From: an uncultured bacterium
GTDB lineage: Bacteria > Actinomycetota > Actinomycetes > S36-B12
Reading direction: 5' to 3'
Assembly (NCBI GenBank): GCA_903934925.1
Contig: CAIZPS010000127.1
Span: forward strand, 1 to 36,975
DNA length: 36,975 bases
Below, one piece after another: positions 19,860 to 28,279 of this stretch. The translations under genes were made by a program, and so were the position numbers. How positions within the stretch are numbered: the first letter of the stretch is position 1; each line of letters begins with the position of its first letter. The notes beneath the pieces were generated by a model. That model had not been told where the DNA came from. It did no database searches and saw only the letters and a program-made list of their open reading frames with translations.

Positions 19860-19897
19860 AGGCTATCTGGTGCCCGCGGGTGCGGCAGCATGGCCGC
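19860..19897 (-). promoter_or_regulatory. uvrB-terC gap: short hairpin and candidate terC -10 box
   Basis: Directly after the uvrB stop, GCGGC-CATGCT-GCCGC (19897-19882) can form a 5-bp hairpin, a weak terminator candidate with no T-tract. Beyond it TAGCCT (19865-19860) is a -10 candidate giving a terC leader of about 38 bases that contains its ribosome site. Confidence 0.4.
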
Positions 19898-19900
19898 CCC

Positions 19901-21973
19901 TCAGGCGGTCCCGGCCTCCTGCATTCCCCGAAGCTCGCGCTTGAGCTCCCCCACCTCGTCCCGCAGCCGGGCCGCAAGTTCGAAGTGCAGTTCAGCGGCA
20001 GCCTCGTGCATCTGGGCTGTGAGGTCCTCGATGAGGCGCCGGAGGTCGTCACCCGCCAGCGACCTTCCGGCTGCCCGAGATCTCGGCGCCCCTTCAGAGG
20101 CACGCGACTGCGCGAGCAGCTCCTGCGTATCCGCGTCCTCGCGCGCGAGGAGATCCGTGATGTCGGCGATCCTCTTTCGCAGGGGCTGGGGGTCCAGGCC
20201 GCGTTCGAGGTTGAAGGCGACCTGCTTGGCCCGTCTTCGGTTCGTCTCGTCGATGGCCCGCTGCATGGAGGGTGTCACCTTGTCGGCGTACATGTGCACC
20301 TGACCCGACACGTTTCGTGCCGCGCGCCCGATGGTCTGGATCAGGGAGGTCTCGGAACGCAGGAAGCCCTCCTTGTCGGCATCGAGGATCGCCACGAGTG
20401 AGACCTCCGGAAGATCGAGACCCTCACGGAGGAGATTGATGCCGACGAGGACGTCGAAGACGCCCATGCGCAGTTCGCGGAGCAGCTCCACCCTGCGCAG
20501 CGTGTCCACCTCCGAGTGCAGGTAGCGAACCCGGATTCCGTGCTCCAGGAGGTAGTCCGTGAGGTCCTCAGCCATGCGCTTCGTGAGAGTGGTCACGAGC
20601 GAGCGCTCGCCTCTCTCGGCGCGATCCCGCACCTCGCCCATGAGATCGTCGATCTGGCCCGTCGTGGGCTTCACCACGATCTCCGGGTCAATGAGACCTG
20701 TTGGCCTGATGACCTGCTCCACGACATCACCCTCGACTCGCGTCAGCTCATAGGGCCCGGGCGTCGCCGAGAGGTAGATCGTCTGGCCGATCCGCTCCTG
20801 GAACTCCTGCCAGCGAAGGGGTCGATTGTCCATGGCGCTGGGCAGTCGGAAGCCGTGCTCCACCAACGTCCTCTTGCGACTCATGTCCCCCTCGTACATC
20901 GCACCGATCTGCGGCACAGTCACGTGCGATTCGTCGAGGACGAGCAGGAAGTCCTCGGGGAAGTAGTCGAGGAGGCAGTTGGGCGGCGATCCCTGATCAC
21001 GCCCGTCGATATGCCGTGAGTAGTTCTCGATGCCGGCACATGTTCCGACCTGACGCATCATCTCGATGTCGTATGTGGTGCGCATGCGCAGCCTCTGCGC
21101 TTCGAGCAGGCTTCCCTGTCCTTCCAGCTCGGCGAGGCGCTGCTCCAGCTCCGCCTCGATGCCCGCGATTGCCCGCTCCATGCGCTCGGGGCCCGCCACG
21201 TAGTGGGTCGCGGGGAAGACATAGATTTCCGTGTCCTCGGTGAGGATCTCGCCGGTCACCGGATGCAGGGTCATGAGTCTTTCGATCTCGTCACCGAACA
21301 TCTCGATCCGAACCGGATGCTCCTCGTACACCGGAAAGACCTCGACGGTGTCGCCACGCACCCTGAAGGTGCCCCGCTGGAAGGCGATGTCGTTGCGCGT
21401 GTACTGGATGTCGACGAAGGCCCGAAGGAGGGTGTCACGGTCGATCTCGTCGCCCACCCGCAAGCGCACCATGCGGTCGACGTACTCCTGAGGCGTCCCG
21501 AGGCCGTAGATGGCCGAGACGGTCGCGACGACGATGACATCCCGGCGCGTGAGAAGGCTGTTCGTGGCCGAGTGCCGCAGGCGCTCAACCTCCTCGTTGA
21601 TGGACGAGTCCTTCTCGATGTACGTATCGCTCTGCGGGATGTATGCCTCGGGTTGGTAGTAGTCGTAGTAGGAGACGAAGTACTCGACTGCGTTGTCGGG
21701 CATGAGTTCGCGGAACTCGGTGGCGAGTTGAGCCGCAAGGGTCTTGTTCGGCGCCATGACGAGTGTCGGTCGCTGGAGGCGCTCGACCAGCCAGGCCGTC
21801 GTCGCGCTCTTGCCCGTTCCGGTCGCGCCGAGCAGCACGATGTCCTGGTCGCCGGCCTCGATGCGTCGGGCGATCTCCTCGATGGCCTGCGGCTGGTCAC
21901 CCGACGGCTCGTAAGGCGCCTGAACCGAGAAGGGCGCCACCCGTCTCTGGAGGTCGGTGACGGGCCGGGTCAT
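19901..21973 (-). CDS. uvrB: Excinuclease ABC subunit B
   Basis: Helicase-like damage verifier of nucleotide excision repair, 690 residues. Seen: N-terminal [15 protein letters not shown], Walker [14 protein letters not shown], beta-hairpin region [24 protein letters not shown]-type [14 protein letters not shown], motif VI region [14 protein letters not shown], and a C-terminal UVR domain ([17 protein letters not shown]) that contacts UvrC. No ribosome site precedes the ATG; a TAGCCT box lies exactly six bases before it, so a leaderless mRNA is likely. With uvrA and uvrC the window holds the whole UvrABC set, although the three genes are not one operon. Confidence 0.98.
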   Translation of the reverse strand: MTRPVTDLQRRVAPFSVQAPYEPSGDQPQAIEEIARRIEAGDQDIVLLGATGTGKSATTAWLVERLQRPTLVMAPNKTLAAQLATEFRELMPDNAVEYFVSYYDYYQPEAYIPQSDTYIEKDSSINEEVERLRHSATNSLLTRRDVIVVATVSAIYGLGTPQEYVDRMVRLRVGDEIDRDTLLRAFVDIQYTRNDIAFQRGTFRVRGDTVEVFPVYEEHPVRIEMFGDEIERLMTLHPVTGEILTEDTEIYVFPATHYVAGPERMERAIAGIEAELEQRLAELEGQGSLLEAQRLRMRTTYDIEMMRQVGTCAGIENYSRHIDGRDQGSPPNCLLDYFPEDFLLVLDESHVTVPQIGAMYEGDMSRKRTLVEHGFRLPSAMDNRPLRWQEFQERIGQTIYLSATPGPYELTRVEGDVVEQVIRPTGLIDPEIVVKPTTGQIDDLMGEVRDRAERGERSLVTTLTKRMAEDLTDYLLEHGIRVRYLHSEVDTLRRVELLRELRMGVFDVLVGINLLREGLDLPEVSLVAILDADKEGFLRSETSLIQTIGRAARNVSGQVHMYADKVTPSMQRAIDETNRRRAKQVAFNLERGLDPQPLRKRIADITDLLAREDADTQELLAQSRASEGAPRSRAAGRSLAGDDLRRLIEDLTAQMHEAAAELHFELAARLRDEVGELKRELRGMQEAGTA

Positions 21974-21985
21974 AAGGGCAGGCTA
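21974..21985 (-). promoter_or_regulatory. Leaderless promoter of uvrB
   Basis: On the minus strand TAGCCT (21985-21980), six bases, then ATG at 21973. Same layout as at five other genes in this window. No LexA-type inverted repeat is visible around it. Confidence 0.55.
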
Positions 21986-22020
21986 GGCGATCCGCCGCCG
22001 GGTCACCCTGCCGCAGGCGC

Positions 22021-22773
22021 TCAGTGCAGGATGGACGGCAGGGAGGGCACGTCGGTGGAGTCGATGGTGCGCCACTGGTAGACCCAGCCGTAGCCGTTGC
22101 CCTGCGACAGGTCGCTGTCCACCCGGTCCGGGCGGACAGCGAGCGCGAGGCGGCGCTGGGGCACGAAGCCGACCACTCCGTAGTTCTTCAGCTCATTCGG
22201 CTGCATGGCGATGACCATCATCCGGGCCAGCACCCCCTCCTCGGGCGCGCCGGTCTCCTGCCGCACGAGGTAGACCAGGCCGGCGCCACCGTCCTTCGCG
22301 AACCCCGTTGGCGTGAGTGTCGTGACCCACTCCCTGCCGCGGAGGTCGCGACGCCCGGCAGCCCGGCAGTCGAAGTCCGACGCCCGATCGCGCTCGATCG
22401 TCAGCTTCTTGCGCGAGGCCGCCGTGCGCGTGCACGCGCGGTCCCCCGCGACGTAGGTCACGGTCGGCTTGGTGCCGAATCCAGACGACGCCGCGCGCGT
22501 TACCCGACCTCGCTGGGTGATCACGCTGCGGAATAAGGCGCCCTCCATCTCCTCAAACGCCCACCCCCGGAAGCTCCCCTTCGACACCGCGGCAATGACG
22601 CGGTCGAAGTCCCGGACCGCGGGCAGCGCGAGGAAGGCTTCGTGGGTGTGCGGAGTCCACAGCACCCCGTCCGCGTCGGCCACCGGCGTCGAGACGTCGG
22701 CTTCTGCAGCCGCGGGAGCAAGCACCCACGCACAGGCCGCGAGAGCGAGCAGAGCCGGAAGACGAAGTCTCAT
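22021..22773 (-). CDS. Secreted protein of unknown function
   Basis: I do not recognise a family. The product is 250 residues. The N-terminus MRLRLPALLALAACAWVLA is a signal sequence. It could be cleaved after the alanine-rich PAAAEA, or lipidated at the cysteine of LAAC near residue 14. The rest looks globular, with no membrane segment and three cysteines (ACTRT, DFDCR and the signal cysteine). Its ATG overlaps the coaE stop as ATGA, so it is translated with coaE. A second in-frame ATG at 22791 would hide the signal and is less likely. The gap to uvrB is only 47 bases. Confidence 0.75.
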   Translation of the reverse strand: MRLRLPALLALAACAWVLAPAAAEADVSTPVADADGVLWTPHTHEAFLALPAVRDFDRVIAAVSKGSFRGWAFEEMEGALFRSVITQRGRVTRAASSGFGTKPTVTYVAGDRACTRTAASRKKLTIERDRASDFDCRAAGRRDLRGREWVTTLTPTGFAKDGGAGLVYLVRQETGAPEEGVLARMMVIAMQPNELKNYGVVGFVPQRRLALAVRPDRVDSDLSQGNGYGWVYQWRTIDSTDVPSLPSILH

Positions 22774-23363
22774 GAGGCCCAGCCCTGCCACAGCGCGTCG
22801 ACCTGACGCGCGGTGGCCTCACGGTCGCCGCTGTTGTCTATGACGACGTCCGCCATGGCACGCCGCTCCTCACGGCTGGCCTGCACCTGCATGCGACGCC
22901 GGACGTCGTCCTCGTCCAGGCCACGCAGCGTCACGGCCCGCTCGACCTGCATCTCCTCCGGCACGTCGACCACGACGACGACGTCGAAGTGGTCCTGCTG
23001 CCCGGTCTCGACCAGCAGCGGCATGTCGTAGACCACCACGGACGCCCCCCTGGCCGCGGCGCTTGCGATCCTTCGCTCCGACTCAGCCCGGATGGCCGGG
23101 TGCATGATCCCATTGAGACGTGCAGCAGCCTCCGGGGCCGCGAACGCCACTCTCGCCAGTTCGCCGCGATTCAGGGAGCCATCCTCGCGCAGGATCCCCG
23201 GACCGAACTCCTCGACGAGCTGTGCCAGGACAGGCTCACCTGGTTCGACGATCTCCCGCGAGATGGCATCGGCGTCGATGACGACGGCGCCGTGCTCGGC
23301 CAGCAGTGTCGCCACTGTCGACTTGCCGGCACCGATCCCACCGGTGAGCCCGAGCCGCAGCAT
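22770..23363 (-). CDS. coaE: Dephospho-CoA kinase
   Basis: Phosphorylates dephospho-CoA in the last step of coenzyme A synthesis. The product is 197 residues, the short single-domain form; mycobacterial CoaE carries a long C-terminal extension that is absent here. Seen: P-loop LTGGIGAGKSTVA, VIDADAISREIV, FDVVVVVDVP and a C-terminal DNSGDREATARQVD. The ATG at 23363 has no ribosome site but is preceded by TAGGGT with a six-base spacer, suggesting leaderless translation. It is downstream of rpsA and a strong terminator separates the two, so it is probably expressed independently. Confidence 0.96.
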   Translation of the reverse strand: MLRLGLTGGIGAGKSTVATLLAEHGAVVIDADAISREIVEPGEPVLAQLVEEFGPGILREDGSLNRGELARVAFAAPEAAARLNGIMHPAIRAESERRIASAAARGASVVVYDMPLLVETGQQDHFDVVVVVDVPEEMQVERAVTLRGLDEDDVRRRMQVQASREERRAMADVVIDNSGDREATARQVDALWQGWAS

Positions 23364-23375
23364 GCACCCACCCTA
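23364..23375 (-). promoter_or_regulatory. Leaderless promoter of coaE
   Basis: On the minus strand TAGGGT (23375-23370), six bases, then ATG at 23363. It lies directly after the rpsA terminator hairpin, so coaE appears to restart transcription. Confidence 0.5.
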
Positions 23376-23382
23376 GAACGCA

Positions 23383-23420
23383 CGAGGCGGGTCAGGCCCC
23401 CAAGGACCCGACCCGCCTCG
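23383..23420 (-). terminator. rpsA terminator hairpin
   Basis: A perfect 11-bp inverted repeat (23383-23393 with 23410-23420; arms CGAGGCGGGTC and GACCCGCCTCG) around a 16-base loop, ten bases after the rpsA stop on the minus strand. The T-tract is weak, as is common in high-GC actinobacteria. It separates rpsA from the coaE promoter. Confidence 0.7.
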
Positions 23421-23430
23421 AGACGGAGTG

Positions 23431-24888
23431 CTACTCGCCCGTGAGCTTGTCGCGCAGAGCCTGCAGGGCCTCATCCGATGCGAGCGTCCCGGAGGAGTCC
23501 TCCGGAGTGGACGAGTACGAGGACGGCGCCTCGCCGGACTCCAAGGCTGCCGCCTGGTCCGCCGCACGAGCGTCGTCGACCTGCTTGCGGTGAGCCTCCC
23601 AGCGCGCGTGGGCCTCGGCGTACTGCCGCTCCCACTCCTCGCGCTGGCCCTCCGAACCCGCCCGCCACTCGCCCGTCTCGGGGTCGAAGCCGTCCGGACC
23701 GATGTACTCACCGGCATCGTTGAACGCCGGAGCCATGCCGTAGAGGTACGGGTCGAACTCCTCGCCCGAGATGCCGTCGCCGGAGTCGTTGGCCTGCTTC
23801 AGCGACAGGGAGATCCGGCGCCGCTCGAGGTCGATGTCGATGACGCGCACGAAGATGTCGTCGTTGACCTGGACGATCTGCTCGGGCAGCTCGATGTGCC
23901 GCTCGGCCAGCTCGGAGATGTGCACCAGGCCCTCGATGCCCTCCTCCACACGCACGAATGCACCGAACGGGACCAGCTTCGTGACCTTGCCGGGCACAAC
24001 CTGGCCGATCTGGTGCGTGCGGGCGAAGTGCTGCCAGGGATCCTCCTGGGTGGCCTTGAGCGACAGGGAGACGCGCTCGCGATCCATGTCGACGTCAAGA
24101 ACCTCGACCGTGACCTCCTGGCCGACCTCGACCACCTCGGACGGGTGGTCGATGTGCTTCCAGGACAGCTCGGACACGTGCACGAGGCCGTCGACCCCAC
24201 CGAGGTCTACGAAGGCGCCGAAGTTGACGATGCTCGACACGACACCGTTGCGGATCTGACCCTTCTGCAGCTGTGTGAGGAACGTCTGACGCACCTCGCT
24301 CTGGGTCTGCTCCAGCCACGCACGACGCGACAGCACAACATTGTTGCGATTCTTGTCGAGCTCGATGATCTTCGCCTCGAGGGTCTTCCCGACGTAGGGA
24401 AGCAGGTCGCGCACGCGACGCATCTCGACGAGCGAAGCGGGCAGGAAGCCTCGCAGGCCGATGTCGAGGATGAGCCCGCCCTTGACGACCTCGATGACCT
24501 GGCCCTCGACCACGCCGTCCTCGTCCTTGATCCGCTCGATGGTGCCCCAGGCGCGCTCGTACTGCGCACGCTTCTTGGACAGGATCAGTCGACCTTCCTT
24601 GTCCTCCTTGGTGAGGACGAGGGCCTCGACGTGGTCGCCCACGGAGACGACCTCACCAGGGTCGACGTCGTGCTTGATGCTGAGCTCGCGGGACGGGATG
24701 ACGCCCTCGGTCTTGTAGCCGATGTCGAGGAGGACCTCGTCGCGGTCCACCTTGACGATGGTGCCCTCGACGATGTCGCCGTCGTTGAAGTACTTGATGG
24801 TCGCGTCAATAGCCGCGAGGAAGTCATCTGCGGAGCCGATGTCGTTGACCGCCACCTGGGCGGGAGCTGCTGTCGTAGAGGTGGTCAT
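23431..24888 (-). CDS. rpsA: 30S ribosomal protein S1
   Basis: RNA-binding protein of the small ribosomal subunit that helps mRNA loading. The product is 485 residues with four S1 domains in order, at about residues 36-105, 122-188, 208-276 and 293-362. Landmarks: VEGTIVKVDRDEVLLDIGY, GLILDIGLRGFLPAS, VNFGAFVDLGGVDGLVHVSE and VPFGAFVRVEEGIEGLVHIS. An acidic, Ala-rich tail follows. Four domains is normal for actinobacteria (E. coli has six). The ATG at 24888 has no ribosome site. Its ATGA is instead the end of an 11-codon upstream ORF, so start-site use may be coupled or leader-controlled. Confidence 0.97.
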   Translation of the reverse strand: MTTSTTAAPAQVAVNDIGSADDFLAAIDATIKYFNDGDIVEGTIVKVDRDEVLLDIGYKTEGVIPSRELSIKHDVDPGEVVSVGDHVEALVLTKEDKEGRLILSKKRAQYERAWGTIERIKDEDGVVEGQVIEVVKGGLILDIGLRGFLPASLVEMRRVRDLLPYVGKTLEAKIIELDKNRNNVVLSRRAWLEQTQSEVRQTFLTQLQKGQIRNGVVSSIVNFGAFVDLGGVDGLVHVSELSWKHIDHPSEVVEVGQEVTVEVLDVDMDRERVSLSLKATQEDPWQHFARTHQIGQVVPGKVTKLVPFGAFVRVEEGIEGLVHISELAERHIELPEQIVQVNDDIFVRVIDIDLERRRISLSLKQANDSGDGISGEEFDPYLYGMAPAFNDAGEYIGPDGFDPETGEWRAGSEGQREEWERQYAEAHARWEAHRKQVDDARAADQAAALESGEAPSSYSSTPEDSSGTLASDEALQALRDKLTGE

Positions 24889-24920
24889 GAGAAGTAGGGG
24901 GTCATTTCGTCGATGGGCAT
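24885..24920 (-). other. Upstream mini-ORF in the rpsA leader
   Basis: An 11-codon ORF (M-P-I-D-E-M-T-P-Y-F-S) begins with ATG at 24920, has a second in-frame ATG at its sixth codon, and ends with TGA at 24887-24885. The TGA overlaps the rpsA ATG as ATGA. Neither this ORF nor rpsA has a clear ribosome site. It could be chance, or it could couple initiation at rpsA to leader translation. Confidence 0.4.
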
Positions 24921-24956
24921 GCGCGGGCGCACGGTCTGCGGGTGGCAAACCCCACA

Positions 24957-24962
24957 AGGCTA
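24957..24962 (-). promoter_or_regulatory. Candidate rpsA -10 box
   Basis: TAGCCT on the minus strand (24962-24957) would start RNA near 24950 and give an rpsA leader of about 62 bases containing the upstream mini-ORF. The -35 region overlaps a C6-G6 hairpin and shows no consensus. Confidence 0.4.
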
Positions 24963-24967
24963 CCCGG

Positions 24968-25006
24968 CCCCCCGATAGGGGGGACAGCCGGTGCCCTGGA
25001 CCGGCT
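24968..25006 (-). terminator. polA terminator: two tandem hairpins
   Basis: Five bases after the polA stop on the minus strand, AGCCGGT-CCAGGGC-ACCGGCT (25006-24986) forms a 7-bp hairpin. A few bases later C6-TATC-G6 (24983-24968) forms a 6-bp hairpin. No T-tract follows. Together they are the likely polA terminator ahead of rpsA. Confidence 0.55.
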
Positions 25007-25011
25007 CCGCG

Positions 25012-27702
25012 CTAGTGGGCGGCTGCCTCCCACGAGGGCCCGAACCCCACCGACACGTCGAGAGGCACAGAGAGGTCGGCCGCAGCCCCCATGGCACGGC
25101 GGACGAGCCCTTCGACGGCTGCCCGCTCCCCCGGCCACACCTCCAGAACGAGTTCGTCGTGCACCTGCAGCAGGAGCCTGCTGCGCAACCCCTCGGCCTG
25201 CAGCTCCGCTTCGACGGCGAGCATGCTGACCTTGACGATATCGGCGGCCGATCCCTGGATCGGCGCGTTGAGCGCCATGCGCTCGGCCATCTCCCGCCGT
25301 TGCCGGTTGTCGCTCGTGAGGTCGGGCAGGTACCGCCGGCGGCCCATCATCGTCTCCGTGTACCCCTGGGCTCGGGCCCTCTCCACGACCTCGGCCAGAT
25401 AGTCGCGTACGCCCCCGAAGCGCTCGAAGTAGTCGTCCATCAGGGTGCGCGCCTCGTCGGGGCCGATCTCCAGCTGCTGGGCGAGTCCGTACGCCGAGAG
25501 CCCGTAGGCGAGGCCGTACGACATCGCCTTGATCCGACGCCGCATCTCCGCGTCGACCGCCGAGGGTGCGACCCCGAACACCCGGCTGCCCACGGTCGTA
25601 TGTAGGTCCTCCCCCGAGCGGAAGGCATCGATGAGGCCGTCATCCGTCGAGAGATGCGCCATGATCCGCATCTCGATCTGGCTGTAGTCGGCGGTGAGCA
25701 GGCACTCGTATCCCTCACCGACGACGAAGCACCCGCGGATCCGGCGCCCCGCCTCCGTCCGGATCGGGATGTTCTGCAGGTTGGGATCGGCACTGGACAG
25801 CCGGCCGGTCGCGGCCACTGTCTGACTGAAGGTGGTGTGGATCCGGCCCTCGGCATCAGCGAGGGGAACGAGCCCGTCGACGGTCTGGCGGAGCTTCGAG
25901 CGATCACGCCACGCGAGCAACTGCTCCAGGAGGGGGTCCTGGGTCCGGGCGAAGAGCTGCTGGAGTGCTTCCGCGTCAGTCGTGTAGCCCGTCTTGATCT
26001 TCTTCGTCTTGGGCAGATTGCGCTCACCGAAGAGGATCTCCTGCAACTGCTTCGGGGAGCCGAGGTTGAACGCTCTACCCACGAGCCGATGGGCTTCCTC
26101 CTCGGCCGCGCGCATATCGGCGCCGAACTCGTCCGACAGCGCCCTCAAGCCGGGAACATCGACCGCGATTCCGGCATGCTCCATCGACGCGAGCAGCGGT
26201 ACCAGAGGGATCTCGACCGCATCGAGCAGTGGGCGTACTCCCTGGGCCGTCAGGCGTGGACCCAGCTCCATCGCGAGTCGCCGGATGGCATCCGCATCCC
26301 GGCCGAGTTCGGCGGCAAGATCCGCACCGTCGTCGAAGAGCATCTGCTCCCCGGCAGAATCCTCCTCCCACTGCAGACCGAGGATTCGCTGCGCGACATC
26401 GACGAGCCGGTAGCTGCGCTGGCCGGGCGATTCGAGGTAGGCGGCCAGCGCCGTGTCGATCCGGACGCCGGCGAGTGATCGGCCAACCGTTGCCAGGGCC
26501 AGCGCCGGGCCCTTGCCATCGTGGAGGTCCTTCGCAGCATCGCCCGCGGCGAGCCAGGACAGCACGGCGTCGTGGGTGACGGCGTCCGAGCAGTCGAGGT
26601 AGCCGATCTCCCCGCCTTCGTCGGCAACGGCGATCGCACGGATGCTGCCCCGGCCACGGCCCCAGTCACCCGCCACGGCAACCGCGGGCACTCCACGACG
26701 AGCAGCGAGCCACGTCGACGCCTCCGCACCTGGGATGACCAGCACGTCGAGATCCTCGACATCAGCCTCCGGGCTGGCCTCAGCCGACGGACCCCCCGGT
26801 CGAACCTTGTCGAGACGCTCGCGGAGGGCCCGGAACTGGAGGGTGTCGAAGAGTCGATCGACCTCGGCAGGATCCCAGGGCGTGAGACCGGCATCGTCGA
26901 ACTCAAGGTCAACGGGCACATCGTCGACGAGCGCAGTCAGCCGGCGGTTGACGAGCACCTGCGGCAAGGCCTCCCGCAGTGCATCACCCACCTTCCCCTT
27001 CACCTCGTCGGCGTGGTCGATCAACTCCCCCAGCGAGCCGTACTCCCGGATCCACTTGGCCGCCGTCTTCTCCCCCACCCCCGGGATACCGGGCAGGTTG
27101 TCGCTGGGGTCGCCGCGCAAAGCCGCGTAGTCGGGATACTGCGCCGGCGTCAGGCCGTACTTGTCCTCGATCGCGGTCGGGGTCATGCGGGCCAGCTCAC
27201 TGACCCCCCGGAGTGGATACAGGACGGTCACGCGGTCATCGACGAGCTGGAAGGAGTCGCGATCCCCCGTCACGATGTCCACGGCATCTGCTTGTCCCGC
27301 CGACCGGCGGACCAGGGTCGCGATGATGTCGTCGGCCTCGAACCCGTCGGCCGTGAGCACCGGGATGTCGAGGGCCGCCAGCACTTCCTTGATCAGCTCG
27401 ACCTGGCCCTTGAACTCCTCCGGTGACTTCGCGCGGTTCGCCTTGTACTCGGGGAACTGCTCCGTGCGGAAAGTCTGACGCGACACGTCGAAGGCCACCG
27501 CCACATGTGTCGGGCGCTCGTCTCGGAGCACGTTGATGAGCATCGACGTGAAGCCGAACACGGCATTGGTGGGCTGACCAGTGGTGGTGCTGAAGTTCTC
27601 CACCGGCAGCGCGTAGAAGGCCCGGTACGCAAGAGAGTGCCCGTCGAGGAGCAGGAGCCGCCTCGGTGCCGCATCTGCACTGACGTTCCCACCTTGGCCC
27701 AC
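25012..27702 (-). CDS. polA: DNA polymerase I
   Basis: Repair and Okazaki-fragment polymerase, 896 residues. Domains in order: 5' nuclease (LLLLDGHSLAYRAFYALP, FEADDIIATL, VTGDRDSFQLV, GIPGVGEKTA), an exonuclease-like middle domain, and a family A polymerase with motif A DYSQIEMRIMAHLS, motif B RRRIKAMSYGLAYG and motif C QVHDELVLEV. The D-x-E of a working 3'-5' exonuclease is not found in the middle domain, as in other actinobacterial PolA. The GTG at 27702 is preceded by TAGGAT and exactly six bases, with no ribosome site, so a leaderless mRNA is likely. It is divergent from the thioesterase with only 22 bases between start codons. Confidence 0.97.
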   Translation of the reverse strand: MGQGGNVSADAAPRRLLLLDGHSLAYRAFYALPVENFSTTTGQPTNAVFGFTSMLINVLRDERPTHVAVAFDVSRQTFRTEQFPEYKANRAKSPEEFKGQVELIKEVLAALDIPVLTADGFEADDIIATLVRRSAGQADAVDIVTGDRDSFQLVDDRVTVLYPLRGVSELARMTPTAIEDKYGLTPAQYPDYAALRGDPSDNLPGIPGVGEKTAAKWIREYGSLGELIDHADEVKGKVGDALREALPQVLVNRRLTALVDDVPVDLEFDDAGLTPWDPAEVDRLFDTLQFRALRERLDKVRPGGPSAEASPEADVEDLDVLVIPGAEASTWLAARRGVPAVAVAGDWGRGRGSIRAIAVADEGGEIGYLDCSDAVTHDAVLSWLAAGDAAKDLHDGKGPALALATVGRSLAGVRIDTALAAYLESPGQRSYRLVDVAQRILGLQWEEDSAGEQMLFDDGADLAAELGRDADAIRRLAMELGPRLTAQGVRPLLDAVEIPLVPLLASMEHAGIAVDVPGLRALSDEFGADMRAAEEEAHRLVGRAFNLGSPKQLQEILFGERNLPKTKKIKTGYTTDAEALQQLFARTQDPLLEQLLAWRDRSKLRQTVDGLVPLADAEGRIHTTFSQTVAATGRLSSADPNLQNIPIRTEAGRRIRGCFVVGEGYECLLTADYSQIEMRIMAHLSTDDGLIDAFRSGEDLHTTVGSRVFGVAPSAVDAEMRRRIKAMSYGLAYGLSAYGLAQQLEIGPDEARTLMDDYFERFGGVRDYLAEVVERARAQGYTETMMGRRRYLPDLTSDNRQRREMAERMALNAPIQGSAADIVKVSMLAVEAELQAEGLRSRLLLQVHDELVLEVWPGERAAVEGLVRRAMGAAADLSVPLDVSVGFGPSWEAAAH

Positions 27703-27724
27703 CCCGAGATCCTATTGTCGTCCC
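27703..27724. promoter_or_regulatory. Overlapping divergent leaderless promoters of polA and the thioesterase
   Basis: The whole gap between the two start codons is 22 bases. On the minus strand TAGGAT (27714-27709) is six bases before the polA GTG. On the plus strand TATTGT (27713-27718) is six bases before the thioesterase ATG. The two -10 boxes share the TA step at 27713-27714. Any -35 contacts must lie in the opposite gene's coding sequence; none is obvious. Confidence 0.6.
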
Positions 27725-28138
27725 ATGACCAGCAACCCCGTCCCGCCCGAAAGGATCCCGCTCGGTGCGCTGGGCGAGCGCATGGGCATGAGCCTCGTCG
27801 AATGCTCCGCCGACCGTGTCGTCCTGACCATGCCCGTGGAGGGCAACACGCAGCCCTTCGGCCTGCTTCACGGGGGGGCGAATGCTGTGCTCATCGAGAC
27901 AGCTGGGTCGATCGGTGCTGCGCTCCACGCCGGCCCGGACTCCATGGTGGTCGGCCTCGACATCAACGCCACCCACCATCGGTCCGCTTCCCGGGGCCTG
28001 GTCACCGCCGTAGCCGAGCCGCTGTCCCTGGGCCGCACCCTCACCAGCTACGAGGTGCGCATCACCGACGAGGAGGGCCGACTGCTCGCCACCGGCCGAC
28101 TGACCTGCCTGATTCGCCCCGCCCCGCCACGCGAGTGA
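27725..28138 (+). CDS. PaaI-like hotdog-fold thioesterase
   Basis: Predicted acyl-CoA thioesterase of the hotdog fold, 137 residues. The active-site segment LLHGGANAVLIETAGSIGA matches the HGG-x-D/E-x-A pattern of PaaI-type enzymes, with glutamate as the acid. A C-terminal VRITDEEGRLLATGRLTCL strand completes the fold. Substrate unknown. The start has no ribosome site and lies six bases after TATTGT. A thioesterase of this type next to polA recurs in actinobacteria. It is followed by the liv operon on the same strand, 141 bases away. Confidence 0.88.
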   Translation: MTSNPVPPERIPLGALGERMGMSLVECSADRVVLTMPVEGNTQPFGLLHGGANAVLIETAGSIGAALHAGPDSMVVGLDINATHHRSASRGLVTAVAEPLSLGRTLTSYEVRITDEEGRLLATGRLTCLIRPAPPRE

Positions 28139-28194
28139 CGCATGATGCCGGGGAGGAATGTCCTGTTCCCGGGCGAGCATCGGTCCTTCGCGGT

Positions 28195-28261
28195 TATGCT
28201 GCGTGGCACTCGCCAGAAGGACCACGGCGATGACACACGGGCAGTCCAGCAGCAGCAGCAG
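28195..28261 (+). promoter_or_regulatory. livH leader: candidate -10 box and CAG microsatellite
   Basis: TATGCT (28195-28200) is a -10 candidate, with RNA starting near 28207 and a leader of about 73 bases; no -35 consensus is seen. The leader contains five perfect CAG units (28247-28261) just before the purine-rich ribosome site of livH. Copy-number change there would alter the spacing between RNA start and ribosome site but not the site itself. Confidence 0.35.
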
Positions 28262-28279
28262 CGAGGGGAGCGGAGCAGC

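Noticed and set aside
23428-24897. 489-codon + strand open frame opposite rpsA
   Set aside because: Shadow of four S1 domains, giving a repetitive Asp/Leu-rich translation.
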